32,639 nt of DNA, taken from contig JAMFSN010000305.1 of the NCBI GenBank assembly GCA_026225295.1, positions 1-32,639 on the forward strand, in the 5' to 3' direction. This stretch comes from Frankia alni (lineage in GTDB: Bacteria; Actinomycetota; Actinomycetes; Frankiales; Frankiaceae). Position 1 is the stretch's first letter, and every line of letters starts with the position of its first letter. Below the pieces are notes generated by a model. The model had not been told where the DNA came from, searched no databases, and saw only the letters and a list, made by a program, of their open reading frames with translations. Shown here piece by piece: positions 7,452 through 16,239 of the stretch. The translations under genes were made by a program, and so were the position numbers.

Positions 7452-9776
7452 CTATGTGAGCTGCTTGGCTCCGATCTCGGGCCTCGGGTCGACCGTCACG
7501 GGGGCCGGCCCGGGGAAGGCCCGGTCCTCCAGGTCCCGCCGCCACGCCCGCTCTCCGACCAGGGTGAGCACGGCCGGCAGGAGAATTACCCGGACGACGG
7601 TCGCGTCCAGCAGGACCGCCGCGGCCAGGCCCACGCCCAGCTGCTTCATGCTCACCTGAGACAGCGTCGCGAAGATCGAGAAGACCGCGACCATGATCGT
7701 GGCGGCGCTCGTCACCACGCCGGCGCTGCGCCGCACCCCGTGGACCACCGCGTCGTGGGGACTCAAGCCGTCCCGGATGCCTTCCCGGATCCGGCTCAGC
7801 ACGAACACCTGGTAGTCCATCGAGAGCCCGAACAGGACGACGAACAGGAAGAGCGGCAACCAGCTCGCGATCATCCCGGTCGAGGTGTAGCCGAGCAGGC
7901 CGTCGGCCCAGTGATGCTGGAACACCAGCGCCAGCAGGCCGTAGGCCGCCCCTACCGACAACAGGTTGAGGCCCACCGCGATGGTGGCCACCACCGGACC
8001 TCGGAAGGCCGCCATGAGCAGGATGAACGCGAGGGCCAGGACGAACCCGGCCACGATCGGGACCCGGTGCCGCAGCTGGGTACCGAAGTCGACCGACGCC
8101 GCCGTCATGCCGGTGACGTCCGCGTGCAGGCCGGTGCTCCCGGCCGGGGCCAGCGCCGCCGGGATGACCTGACTACGGAGGATCTTGACGGCCTGGGTGG
8201 ACGCCGGGTCCGTTCCTGAGCCCGCCAGCGGGACCGAGATGCGGGCCACGGTGTGCGCCGGGTTCACATCGACCGTGATCGGGTTGTACATCCGGCCGGT
8301 GGCCAGTGCCCGGCGGCGCAGGTCGGCCAGCGCAGCCTTCGCGCTCGGTGACGTTACGTCGGCACCCGACACCACGACGACGGCCGGCGTCTGCCCGCCG
8401 GGGAACGCGGTGTGCATCCGGGCGTAGGTCCGCATGATCGGCACATTGCGCGGAATGTCGTCGATGCCGGGCGCGGCGGTCTTCAGGCCGAGGGCCGGCA
8501 GCGCCAGTAGGACGAGGAGCCCGCCGACGATCCCGGTCACCAGCGCCGGTCGCCGGAGCAGGACCCCGAACATCCCGCGTCGGGGGTCGGCTTCGACGTG
8601 CCGGCGCCGCGCGGCCCGACGCCCGATCGGGTGGTCGGCCCGCGCTGATCGGCTCAGGAACGGCAAGCGGAGGCGCACGACGTTGTCACCCAGGGCCGAC
8701 AGCACCGCGGGAAGAACGGTGAGCGAGCCGAGGACGGCGATCAGTACCACGGCGGTGGTTCCGACCGCGACGCCGGTGAAGGTCCCGAGCCCGGTGAATC
8801 CGAGCCCCACCATGGCCGCCGCGACGGTCAGACCGGAGGTCAGGACCGCCCGACCGGAGGTGTCGGCGGCGATGGCCAGGGCGTCGGGGGCACTGACCCC
8901 CTTCGCGCGCTCCTCCCGCTCCCGCCGCAGGTAAAACAAGGCGTAGTCAACACCGACGGCGAGCCCGATGAGCAGCATGACCGACGTCGCGGTCTGGTCC
9001 ACAGGCCAGATGCGGCTGGCGAACGCCAGCAGCCCGAGCGCGGCGGCGAACGCCGACAGAGCCAGGACCACCGGCACCAGCGCGGCCACCACGGCTCCGA
9101 ACACGACCAGCAGGATGCCCAGGGAGATCGGCACCGCCATCAGTTCGGCCCGCTGGAAGTCGTTTCCGGAGGTGTCGTTGAGGGCTTTTTCCGCGCTGGC
9201 CTGCCCGAACTCCTCGATCCGCAGGCCCGGGTGGGCTTTCGCGGCCGTCGAGACGGCATCGAGCACCGGGGCGACCCGGTCGGTCGCTTTGTCCGGATCA
9301 CCCGGCAGGGTGAAGGTCACCAACGCCGAACGTCCGTCCCGCGAGAGCTGCGAATCCTCTCGGGCCGCTCCGGCGACGCCGTAGGGAGCGCGCAGTTCAC
9401 CGGCCCGTCCGGTGGCCCGGACCCGCGTGACAACGTCGGCGACCGCGCTCCGGAGTCGGGCGTCGCGGGCCAACGGCGGCGCGGACGCGGTCGTCGGTCG
9501 CTGGACCAGGACGCTTTCCGCGGCCGGGTCGACGAAGCCGGCGGTCTGGAGGACCTGCTGGGCACGCTTGTCTCCGCCCGCGCTGTTCTGGGCGTCGGTC
9601 AGCTGGTGGGTCCCGAGCGCGGAGCCCAGCAGGACGACGATGACCACGCCGACCAGCCAGCCGATGATGGCCAGCCGACGGTGCCGCACGCTCCAGGCGG
9701 CGGCCCGGGCCGCGAGGTGGCGGGCCGGTGGTCGCCCTCCGGTCGGGTCGGTTTGACGATTGCGGGAGGTCTTCAT
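7452..9776 (-). CDS. MMPL-family (RND superfamily) membrane transporter
   Basis: A 774-residue protein with the MmpL two-halves layout: one N-terminal helix (about 28-50), a large extracytoplasmic domain, five helices, a cytoplasmic loop rich in Arg/His, then a second helix, a second extracytoplasmic domain and five more helices. Typical features are the ADGLLGYTSTGMIASWLP stretch, GLSMDYQVFVLSRIREG with its conserved Asp, and LDATVVRVILLPAVLTL near the C-terminus. These proteins export lipids or hydrophobic compounds using the proton gradient; the substrate here cannot be read from sequence. ATG 9776 was chosen because the in-frame extension upstream overlaps the divergent kinase start and looks non-coding. 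Its ribosome-binding site is weak. It precedes panC by 84 nt and is probably a separate unit. Confidence 0.9.
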   Translation of the reverse strand: MKTSRNRQTDPTGGRPPARHLAARAAAWSVRHRRLAIIGWLVGVVIVVLLGSALGTHQLTDAQNSAGGDKRAQQVLQTAGFVDPAAESVLVQRPTTASAPPLARDARLRSAVADVVTRVRATGRAGELRAPYGVAGAAREDSQLSRDGRSALVTFTLPGDPDKATDRVAPVLDAVSTAAKAHPGLRIEEFGQASAEKALNDTSGNDFQRAELMAVPISLGILLVVFGAVVAALVPVVLALSAFAAALGLLAFASRIWPVDQTATSVMLLIGLAVGVDYALFYLRREREERAKGVSAPDALAIAADTSGRAVLTSGLTVAAAMVGLGFTGLGTFTGVAVGTTAVVLIAVLGSLTVLPAVLSALGDNVVRLRLPFLSRSARADHPIGRRAARRRHVEADPRRGMFGVLLRRPALVTGIVGGLLVLLALPALGLKTAAPGIDDIPRNVPIMRTYARMHTAFPGGQTPAVVVVSGADVTSPSAKAALADLRRRALATGRMYNPITVDVNPAHTVARISVPLAGSGTDPASTQAVKILRSQVIPAALAPAGSTGLHADVTGMTAASVDFGTQLRHRVPIVAGFVLALAFILLMAAFRGPVVATIAVGLNLLSVGAAYGLLALVFQHHWADGLLGYTSTGMIASWLPLFLFVVLFGLSMDYQVFVLSRIREGIRDGLSPHDAVVHGVRRSAGVVTSAATIMVAVFSIFATLSQVSMKQLGVGLAAAVLLDATVVRVILLPAVLTLVGERAWRRDLEDRAFPGPAPVTVDPRPEIGAKQLT

Positions 9777-9896
9777 GCCCAGAACGATCTGGGTTGGGGC
9801 CGCCTTCGTCAGCGGTGTGTTCCCCCCTCTTCGTGGTGGGGCCAACCCCACCCCGAGACGGCCGCTACCCGCATGGTCGGGCACCGACCGGGCCCG

Positions 9897-9902
9897 TAGC
9901 GT
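9897..9902 (+). promoter_or_regulatory. -10 box for a leaderless histidine kinase transcript
   Basis: TAGCGT (TAnnnT) ends 7 nt before ATG 9910, so transcription should start at or next to the start codon. There is no Shine-Dalgarno sequence before this ATG. No convincing -35 was found. The divergent exporter gene starts 134 nt away, so this short region must hold both promoters. Confidence 0.55.
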
Positions 9903-9909
9903 GATCGCC

Positions 9910-11184
9910 ATGAATGCAGCCCCCGCTGGACACCGTCGCCCGGGGCCACTGCGCGCCCTGGTGTCCGGCCGGACCTGGGCGGCCGCCTTCTACGTCGTCA
10001 CGGGCTTTCCACTGGCGGTGCCGGCGTTCGTGGCGGCGGCGGTGCTGCTGGCCCTCGGTGTCAGCCTCGCGCCGCTCGCCGGGGCTGGGTTCCTGCTCCT
10101 GCTCGCCTTGTTGCACGGTGCCGAGTACGCCGGGCGGTTCGAACGCGGCCGCCTGACCGTGTACCTGAACGAGGTCGTCCCGCCGGCCGACTACGCCGGT
10201 GACCAGCACCGCCGCTTCCTGATGCGGACGCTGCGCAACGCCGCGCGCTGGCGGGCCGTTGCCTACCTCTTGCTCCTGCTACCGACATCCACCATCGGGC
10301 TCGTCTTCGTCGTCACCTTCTGGTCGGCCGGTCTGGTGGGGACGACCCTTCCCCTCTGGGTCCACCGGCTTCCGAACGGTCCGGCGGAGATCTTCGGCAA
10401 CCTGTCCGCGGCGTCGCACCTGGCTCCGGCCGTCGTGATCGGGCTGGTTGCGCTGCTTCTGGCCCCGTGGGTCACCCGGGGCAGCGCCGCCCTGTCCACG
10501 TCGCTGGTTCGTAGCTTCCTTGGTCCGAGCCGCCGGGAGGTGTTGACCGGGCGGGTCGCCGAGCTCCGTACGACCCGTACCAAGGTGGTCGACGCGGCCG
10601 ACGCCGAACGTCGCCGGATTGAACGGGATCTTCATGACGGAGCTCAACAGCGGCTGGTAGCGCTGGCGGTCACGCTCGGACGGGCCCGCGTGAAGTTGGA
10701 GGGCAACGTCGCCAGCCCGAACGAAGTGACCGCGCTGGTCTCCGCCGCGCACGACGAAGCCAAGCAAACGCTTGCTGAGCTGCGGGACCTGGTGAGAGGC
10801 ATCCACCCGGCCGTGCTGTCCGACCGCGGTCTGGACGCGGCGCTGTCGGCGCTCGCGGCCCGGTGCCCGGTCCCGGTCACGGTGGCGACGCACGGATCCG
10901 GCGAGTGTTCGCCGAGCACCGAAGCGGTTGCCTACTTCTTTGTCGCCGAGACGCTGACCAACATCGCCAAGCATGCCGAGGCGACGCACGCGTCGGTCAC
11001 CGCCGTCCGGGAGGCCGATCAGTTGCTCGTCACGGTCACCGACGACGGTCGCGGCGGGGCTGACGCGGACGGCGCGGGACTACGGGGCCTGGCCGATCGG
11101 GCCCGGGCCCTGGACGGCTCCCTACTGGTGGACAGCCCGGTGGGCGGTCCCACAACCGTGACGGTGAGGCTTCCATGCGCGTGA
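9910..11184 (+). CDS. NarL/DesK-type sensor histidine kinase
   Basis: A 424-residue membrane kinase. Hydrophobic segments near residues 22-75, 115-150 and 170-192 form the sensor membrane domain, with no large extracytoplasmic loop, so it probably senses within the membrane. A HisKA_3 helix follows with the phospho-acceptor His242 in ERDLHDGAQQRL. The ATP-binding domain shows the N box (Asn351 in ETLTNIAKHAEA) and the G box DDGRGG (378-383). ATG 9910 is chosen for its -10 box 7 nt upstream and lack of ribosome-binding site (leaderless); the in-frame extension to 9760 overlaps the divergent exporter and is not family-like. It overlaps the response regulator by 10 nt. Signal unknown; the cell envelope is likely given the neighbours. 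Confidence 0.93.
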   Translation: MNAAPAGHRRPGPLRALVSGRTWAAAFYVVTGFPLAVPAFVAAAVLLALGVSLAPLAGAGFLLLLALLHGAEYAGRFERGRLTVYLNEVVPPADYAGDQHRRFLMRTLRNAARWRAVAYLLLLLPTSTIGLVFVVTFWSAGLVGTTLPLWVHRLPNGPAEIFGNLSAASHLAPAVVIGLVALLLAPWVTRGSAALSTSLVRSFLGPSRREVLTGRVAELRTTRTKVVDAADAERRRIERDLHDGAQQRLVALAVTLGRARVKLEGNVASPNEVTALVSAAHDEAKQTLAELRDLVRGIHPAVLSDRGLDAALSALAARCPVPVTVATHGSGECSPSTEAVAYFFVAETLTNIAKHAEATHASVTAVREADQLLVTVTDDGRGGADADGAGLRGLADRARALDGSLLVDSPVGGPTTVTVRLPCA

Positions 11185-11852
11185 TCGTGGCGGAGGACTC
11201 GGTGCTTCTGCGCGCCGGGCTGGGACGCCTGCTCGAGGACGACGGCATCGAGGTCGTCGATGCGGTCGGCGACGCGGAAACGCTGCTCCGGCACGCCGAC
11301 GAGCTGGGCGAACGCGGTGAACTGCCGGACCTCGCGATCGTCGATGTCCGGATGCCCCCCACGCACTCCGACGAAGGGCTGCGGGCGGCTCTCGTGCTGC
11401 GGCGGCGCTGGCCCGACCTGCGGATCCTGGTTCTCAGTCAATACGTCGAAGAACGGTACGCGACCGAGCTCATCGCCAATGAAACCCGGGGCGTGGGCTA
11501 CCTGTTGAAAGACCGGGTCGCTGACGTCGGCACCTTCCTCGAAGCGCTCCGTCGGGTGGCCGACGGTGGCACTGCGCTCGACCCGGAGGTCGTCTCCCAA
11601 CTTCTGGCCCGGTCCCGGCGAGCCGACCCGATAGCCGCGCTCACCGGTCGCGAACGGGAGGTCCTCGCGTTGATGGCCCAGGGCCGATCGAATGCCGGCA
11701 TCGCCACCGCGCTGGTCGTGTCCGGCGGAGCGGTCGAGAAGCACATCGCGAACATCTTCGCCAAGCTCGGGCTGGAATCGGTCGCCAACGACCACCGCCG
11801 CGTCCTTGCCGTTCTGCGCTACATCGACGCCGGTCCGGAGGCAGCCTCATGA
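11175..11852 (+). CDS. NarL/LuxR-type response regulator
   Basis: 225 residues: receiver domain 1-120 with the acidic pair Glu7-Asp8, phospho-acceptor Asp57 (AIVDVRMPP) and Lys112 (GYLLKDR), then a GerE/LuxR helix-turn-helix at about 153-205 (LTGREREVLALMAQG to AVEKHIANIFAKLGL). It is the cognate partner of the kinase, whose coding end it overlaps by 10 nt, and it shares an ATGA with the next gene. Targets are not visible directly, but the membrane protein in the same operon and the ABC exporter next to it are reasonable candidates. Confidence 0.95.
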   Translation: MRVIVAEDSVLLRAGLGRLLEDDGIEVVDAVGDAETLLRHADELGERGELPDLAIVDVRMPPTHSDEGLRAALVLRRRWPDLRILVLSQYVEERYATELIANETRGVGYLLKDRVADVGTFLEALRRVADGGTALDPEVVSQLLARSRRADPIAALTGREREVLALMAQGRSNAGIATALVVSGGAVEKHIANIFAKLGLESVANDHRRVLAVLRYIDAGPEAAS

Positions 11853-12673
11853 CCGATCAGCCGCACCGCGCCACAGCGCTGTCCATCCCGGTAGCGGCGG
11901 ATGCGGACCGGGCGGCCGCTGCCGACCGGCGGCCGCAGCTGCCCGGGTCCGGGCCGAGAAAGATCGCCCTGTTCATCGGCGTTCTGCTGACGATTGCTTT
12001 TGTCGGATACGGATCTCTGGCGCTGGTCACCTTGCTGCGGCTCGGGCATCACAACGGGCAGCGTCAATTCAGCACCGCCAACGTGCGAGCCCTCGACATT
12101 TCCACCGACGGCCTCGGAGTCTCGATCACGGGTGGCGTTAGTCCCGGCGCGCCGGGCGTCATCAGCTATCGCCTTCTGGTGGCCTGGGGAGACCCGCGTC
12201 CCAGCGTGACCATGACCGGAAACGGCACCCTCCGGGTCAGGCTGAGCTGCTCGAACTGGGCGCCCATCGGGTGTTCCGGCCACCTGAGCATCACGGTGCC
12301 GGCCGGCTTCCCGGTTTCGGCCCGGAGCTCCGGCGGCGGGATCAACGCCACCGGGCTGGCCGGCGATCTTCGGCTGGAGTCCGCCGGGGGCGGAGTGCAC
12401 GCCGTGAACCTGCGCGCGAACCGGGTGGACGTCGACAGTTCCGGGGGTGGGGTCCGGCTGAGCTTCGCGGCCGTACCGTCCACCGTCCACGCGCGTAGTG
12501 GCGGAGCCGGAGTCACCGTGGAGGTGCCCGACCGGTCCGGCCCCTACGCGGTCAGCGCCAGTGCCGGGGGCGGTGGAACCGACGTGGAGGTCCGGCAGGA
12601 TCCGCGCAGCGCCCGCACGATCACGGTTTCCAGCGGAGGGGGAGGAATTCACGTCCGCTATCCGGGCGACTGA
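11849..12673 (+). CDS. Membrane-anchored DUF4097-like beta-repeat protein
   Basis: 274 residues: a cytoplasmic N-terminal tail of about 35 residues, one transmembrane helix (about 39-62), then an outside domain built from repeated short beta units. A Ser-Gly-Gly-Gly-hydrophobic turn recurs about six times between residues 155 and 270 (SSGGGINAT, SAGGGVHAV, SSGGGVRLS, SGGAGVTVE, AGGGGTDVE, SGGGGIHV), as in DUF4097-type domains. Two cysteines (in RLSCSNWAPIGCSGH) may form a disulfide. The start overlaps the response regulator stop as ATGA, placing it in the two-component operon, so it could be an envelope-stress output or an accessory sensor. No enzymatic motif is visible and the molecular role is unknown. 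Confidence 0.75.
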   Translation: MTDQPHRATALSIPVAADADRAAAADRRPQLPGSGPRKIALFIGVLLTIAFVGYGSLALVTLLRLGHHNGQRQFSTANVRALDISTDGLGVSITGGVSPGAPGVISYRLLVAWGDPRPSVTMTGNGTLRVRLSCSNWAPIGCSGHLSITVPAGFPVSARSSGGGINATGLAGDLRLESAGGGVHAVNLRANRVDVDSSGGGVRLSFAAVPSTVHARSGGAGVTVEVPDRSGPYAVSASAGGGGTDVEVRQDPRSARTITVSSGGGGIHVRYPGD

Positions 12674-12827
12674 TGGTCAACCGTGGATATCCACCCTGCC
12701 GGTCATCCGGGCGATTGAGGACGCGGTCGTCCCCGTCCCCTACGGTTGGCGACGCAGCTCGTCGGGTGCAGCGGTCGCGGATGCCGTCTTTGATCAGACG
12801 GACGTCGGCGCGTAGGGGAGGCTGAAC

Positions 12828-13784
12828 GTGCCAGTCACTGGTGGGGCCGGGAAACCGGGAACGGCGATACGGGTCAGCGGGCTCCGTAAGACCTACGGGG
12901 CTGTTGAGGCGGTGCGGGGAATCGACTTCGCCGTCGGTGAAGGGGAGATCTTCGCCCTGCTGGGGCCGAACGGCGCCGGCAAGACTTCAACCCTGGAAAT
13001 CCTCGAGGGCTACCGGCCGGCCAGCGCCGGTGACGTTCGCGTGCTCGGGTTCGACCCGGGCGACCGGTCCACCGACCTCGCGCTTCGGCGGGAGATCGGG
13101 ATCGTGCTGCAGGACATCGCCGTCGACAGCTTCCTCACCGCCCGCGAGACGCTGGCCCAGCGACGTTCGTACTACGTCGATGGTCGGGGCGTCGACGAAA
13201 CTCTCGAGCTGGTCGGGCTGTCGGCCAAGGCCGATGCCCGGGTCTCGAAACTGTCCGGCGGGCAGCAGCGGCGGCTCGACCTGGCGCTCGGGATCATCGG
13301 AAAGCCGCGCCTGCTGTTTCTGGACGAGCCGACCACAGGGTTCGATCCGTCCGCGCGACGCGAGGCGTGGGACCTGGTGCGCTCATTGCGCGACCTGGGC
13401 ACGACCATTCTGCTGACCACGCACTACATGGAAGAAGCCCAGGAACTCGCCGACCGGGTGGCCATCATCAACGCCGGCCGCATCGTGGCGGAAGACAGCC
13501 CCGACGCACTCGGCGGCCGCGACAAGGCCGCGGTTCACATCACCTTCACGATGCCGTCGGGCGCCCGGGTCGAGGACCTTCCGGTGGACGGCCGGGCGTT
13601 GGACGGGAACAGCGTGCGGATCGAAACCGACGATCCGACGCGCGCGCTGCACGCCCTCACCGGCTGGGCCCTCGACCGGGGTGACCGGCTGGACGGTCTG
13701 GCCGTCACCCGGCCGAGCCTGGAGGACGTCTATCTGAACCTCACCGCGAACGACGCGACGCGAACGGAGACGTGGGTATCATGA
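12828..13784 (+). CDS. ABC-2 type exporter, ATP-binding subunit
   Basis: 318 residues of a DrrA/CcmA-like ATPase: Walker A GPNGAGKTS (46-54), Q loop near Gln95, signature LSGGQ (142-146), Walker B LLFLDEP (162-168) and switch His199 in TTHYMEEA. A C-terminal domain of about 90 residues ends in RPSLEDVYLNLT, typical of drug- or lipid-export ATPases. GTG 12828 has GGGGAGG 6-8 nt upstream. It pairs with the permease that begins on its ATGA. The 154-nt gap after the DUF4097 gene may hold a separate promoter, so co-regulation with the two-component system is possible but unproven. Confidence 0.94.
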   Translation: MPVTGGAGKPGTAIRVSGLRKTYGAVEAVRGIDFAVGEGEIFALLGPNGAGKTSTLEILEGYRPASAGDVRVLGFDPGDRSTDLALRREIGIVLQDIAVDSFLTARETLAQRRSYYVDGRGVDETLELVGLSAKADARVSKLSGGQQRRLDLALGIIGKPRLLFLDEPTTGFDPSARREAWDLVRSLRDLGTTILLTTHYMEEAQELADRVAIINAGRIVAEDSPDALGGRDKAAVHITFTMPSGARVEDLPVDGRALDGNSVRIETDDPTRALHALTGWALDRGDRLDGLAVTRPSLEDVYLNLTANDATRTETWVS

Positions 13785-14656
13785 GCGCCCTTCACCCGCC
13801 GACGGAAAGCCCCGGCAGCACGGCGTTGACCGGGACGGCCGGCACACCGGGTCCGCGCGGGCCGGGGTCGGCCGCCCGCGGGGTGCCGGAGCCGAAACTG
13901 ATCGCCATCCAGACCCGGTACGAACTGAAGTCGTTCTGGCGCAATCCCGCGTCGGCATTCTTCACCTTCGCGTTTCCGTTGATGTTTCTGGTGATCTTCG
14001 CGTCCCTGAACAACAACGATCACATCGACTTTCTCGGTGGCCTCAAATACAACCAGTACTACATCCCCGCGATCATCGGTTACGGGGTGATCTCCAGCTG
14101 CTATGCCAGCATCGCCATCTCGCTGTCGATCCGGCGCGACTCAGGCCTCCTGAAGCGGCTGCGGGGCACACCGTTGCGGGTCCGGGACTTCATCGGCGGC
14201 CTGCTCGTGGCACAGGTTGTCATCGCGGCTCTGCTCGTGGCAATCTCCACGGTCTTCGGCATCGTTGTCTACGGCGTGACCTTCCCGGGGCACTACCTCG
14301 CCCTCATCGCCGCCCTGGTGGTCGGGGCGGCGACGTTCTGCGCGATCGGGATCGCGGTCGCCGCGATAGTTCCGAACGGGAACGCCGCGCCGGCGATCGT
14401 CAACTTCGTCTATTTTCCCGTCCTGTTCATCTCCGGGGTCTTCTTCCCGGTGAAGTCAGATACCACCCTGTCGCACATCGCTGGGATATTTCCCGTCCGA
14501 CCGCTGGTCCAGGCCATCTTCGCCGCGTTCGACCCGCGGCTCGCGCACGGTCCCACCCACGGGTGGGCCTGGTCGCAGATCGGGGTGATGGCGATCTGGC
14601 TGGTGGCGGCGTCCATCTTCGCGGTCCGCCACTTCAGTCTCGAGCCCCGTCGCTGA
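13781..14656 (+). CDS. ABC-2 type exporter, membrane subunit
   Basis: 291 residues with a Pro/Gly-rich cytoplasmic N-terminus (1-40), then six predicted helices: near 57-75, 97-120, 142-168, 172-200, 206-225 and 262-282. This is the ABC2_membrane layout. The loop SIRRDSGLLKRLRGTPLR between helices 2 and 3 is characteristic. ATG 13781 overlaps the ATPase stop (ATGA) and has GGAGA 10 nt upstream; an in-frame GTG 9 nt earlier is too close to that site. With the ATPase it forms a half-transporter pair that would dimerise. Substrate unknown. It ends 16 nt from convergent purC. Confidence 0.92.
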   Translation: MSALHPPTESPGSTALTGTAGTPGPRGPGSAARGVPEPKLIAIQTRYELKSFWRNPASAFFTFAFPLMFLVIFASLNNNDHIDFLGGLKYNQYYIPAIIGYGVISSCYASIAISLSIRRDSGLLKRLRGTPLRVRDFIGGLLVAQVVIAALLVAISTVFGIVVYGVTFPGHYLALIAALVVGAATFCAIGIAVAAIVPNGNAAPAIVNFVYFPVLFISGVFFPVKSDTTLSHIAGIFPVRPLVQAIFAAFDPRLAHGPTHGWAWSQIGVMAIWLVAASIFAVRHFSLEPRR

Positions 14657-14672
14657 CGGGCGACCGGGCCGG

Positions 14673-15584
14673 TCAGGCGGTGGCGAGGTAGTCGGCGAAC
14701 GAGATCCCCGTCAGCCGCTCGTACGCCTCCACGTAGCGGGCGCGGGTGGCGGCCACGATCTCCTCGGGAAGCGCCGGCCCGGGTTCGGTCTTGTCCCAAC
14801 CGGCGGCCTCGAGGTAGTCGCGGACGTACTGCTTGTCGAACGATGGCTGAGCCTGCCCCGGCTTCCACTGGTCCGCCGGCCAGAAACGGGACGAATCCGG
14901 GGTCAGCACTTCGTCGGCGAGCCGCAGCACCCCGTCGCCGTCGTGCCCGAACTCGAACTTGGTGTCCGCGAGCAGAAGTCCACGCTCGGCCGCCAGTTCG
15001 CTGGCCCGGCCGAAGATCTGGAGGGTCAGCTTCTCGACCTCGCCGGCCACCTCGGGCCCGACCCGGTCGGCGGCGTCGGCCCGGCTGATGTTCTCGTCGT
15101 GTTCGCCGATCGGGGCCTTCGTCGACGGGGTGTAAATGACCCGCGGAAGCTCGCTGCCGTCGACCAGGCCGGCGGGCAGCGTATGGCCGCTCACCGCACC
15201 CGTCCGCCGGTAGTCCTTCAGGCCGCTGCCGGTGAGATAACCCCGCGCGACCGCCTCCACGGGCACCATCGCGAGCCGTCGGCACAGCATCGACCGACCC
15301 CGCAACTGCTCGGTGTAGGGCGCCAGCTCGGCCGGGTACTCGTCCACGTTCGCACTGATGACGTGCGACGGAACGAGATCGGCGAGCTCGTCGAACCACC
15401 ACAGCGACAGCGCGGTGAGCACCGCGCCCTTGTCGGGGATCTCGGTGGGCAGGACGACGTCGAAGGCGGAGATCCGGTCGCTCGCGACGAGCAGCACGGC
15501 ATCGTCTCCGACAGCGAACAGTTCCCGCACCTTGCCCGACCCCAGATGGGTCAGGCCGGCAAACTCCTCATGCGTCAGCGGCAT
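14673..15584 (-). CDS. purC: Phosphoribosylaminoimidazole-succinocarboxamide synthase
   Basis: SAICAR synthase joins aspartate to CAIR using ATP in purine synthesis. The 303-residue protein has GSGKVRELF at the N-terminus, LVASDRISAFDVVLP, VEAVARGYLTGSGLKDY, STKAPIGEHDENIS and LLADTKFEFG, the usual order for the long bacterial form. ATG 15584 is chosen because the protein then begins as family members do and a TACGGT -10 hexamer sits 6 nt before it; an in-frame start 33 nt earlier lies across that promoter. It is read alone, in the direction opposite to the exporter. Confidence 0.96.
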   Translation of the reverse strand: MPLTHEEFAGLTHLGSGKVRELFAVGDDAVLLVASDRISAFDVVLPTEIPDKGAVLTALSLWWFDELADLVPSHVISANVDEYPAELAPYTEQLRGRSMLCRRLAMVPVEAVARGYLTGSGLKDYRRTGAVSGHTLPAGLVDGSELPRVIYTPSTKAPIGEHDENISRADAADRVGPEVAGEVEKLTLQIFGRASELAAERGLLLADTKFEFGHDGDGVLRLADEVLTPDSSRFWPADQWKPGQAQPSFDKQYVRDYLEAAGWDKTEPGPALPEEIVAATRARYVEAYERLTGISFADYLATA

Positions 15585-15590
15585 GCTCTG

Positions 15591-15596
15591 ACCGTA
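15591..15596 (-). promoter_or_regulatory. -10 box for leaderless purC
   Basis: On the minus strand TACGGT is followed by CAGAGC and then the purC ATG at 15584. The 6-nt spacing and absence of a Shine-Dalgarno sequence fit a leaderless transcript. No clear -35 is visible. Confidence 0.55.
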
Positions 15597-15638
15597 TCGG
15601 CTTCTGCGCCCGGCCATCTCGTCGGCGGTGCCGCGCGG

Positions 15639-16187
15639 TCAGGGATCCCGGCCGTCGGCCCCGTCCGCGCCCCCGGCGCACGGATCCAGCGCCTGGCACG
15701 CCGGGCCGAAGTCGCCGTCCGCCGCCTGCAAGGCGCACACGACCTGCTGCAGGGCGCTGGTCAAGGCCACCCCACGGTCCGCCAGCGGGGCCAGCAGGTG
15801 GGCTTCGACCTGGGCCAGCTGCTCGTTCGTCTCGGCCAGCCGCTGGCGCCCGAGCGGGGTCGGAGCCAGCAGCCGGGCCCGCCGGTCAGTTGGGTCCGGG
15901 CACCGCGCGACCAGGCCGGACCGCTCCAGCTCATCGACGATCCGCACCATCACCGACCGGTCGACGCCGAGCAGATTGGCGATCTCCAGCTGGTTGCGGG
16001 CCTGACCATCGGCGGCCCGCAGGACGTGGACGCCCCGCAGCCCGGCCGGGAATTCGCTCGACACCTGCTCGCACAGGGTCAGGAAGCCATGTAACGCCTG
16101 GCCGAGCAGCCAGGCCAGGTCGGCACCGACCTCCCCCGGCAGGTCGTGCGGGACGGGCACGCTGGTGGCGGCGACCGTCTCACTCAC
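15639..16187 (-). CDS. MarR-family transcriptional regulator
   Basis: 182 residues with the MarR winged-helix layout: dimerisation helices at both ends and a central DNA-binding unit of about 65 residues (LEIANLLGVDRSVMVRIVDELERSGLVARC, then DPTDRRARLLAPTPLG for the wing). GTG 16187 is chosen because a TACGAT -10 hexamer lies 6 nt before it and the protein starts as a MarR should; the frame stays open far upstream only as antisense of purB. It is divergent from azoR, and the shared 126-nt gap contains two copies of an AGATWATCT palindrome, so it most likely represses azoR and itself. The ligand may be a quinone, azo compound or oxidant. Confidence 0.9.
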   Translation of the reverse strand: MSETVAATSVPVPHDLPGEVGADLAWLLGQALHGFLTLCEQVSSEFPAGLRGVHVLRAADGQARNQLEIANLLGVDRSVMVRIVDELERSGLVARCPDPTDRRARLLAPTPLGRQRLAETNEQLAQVEAHLLAPLADRGVALTSALQQVVCALQAADGDFGPACQALDPCAGGADGADGRDP

Positions 16188-16193
16188 ACCGCA

Positions 16194-16199
16194 ATCGTA
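16194..16199 (-). promoter_or_regulatory. -10 box for leaderless marR
   Basis: Minus-strand TACGAT is followed by TGCGGT and the GTG start of the MarR gene. The -35 position, 17 nt further upstream, falls inside operator 1 (16215-16223), so binding there would block this promoter. Confidence 0.5.
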
Positions 16200-16214
16200 C
16201 CTGGTTGTCCGGCG

Positions 16215-16223
16215 AGATAATCT
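16215..16223. promoter_or_regulatory. Operator 1, AGATAATCT palindrome
   Basis: A 9-nt palindrome around a central A. The same core, AGATWATCT, recurs in operator 2 with its centre 32 bp away, close to three helical turns. It overlaps the -35 position of the marR promoter. Proposed MarR binding site, inferred from position and symmetry. Confidence 0.55.
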
Positions 16224-16239
16224 GCGTCTAGGATAGGTG

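Noticed and set aside
6666-8219. Plus-strand open frame of 517 codons
   Set aside because: Lies opposite panC and the exporter; Gln/Arg/Asp-rich composition mirrors the coding strand. No ribosome-binding site.
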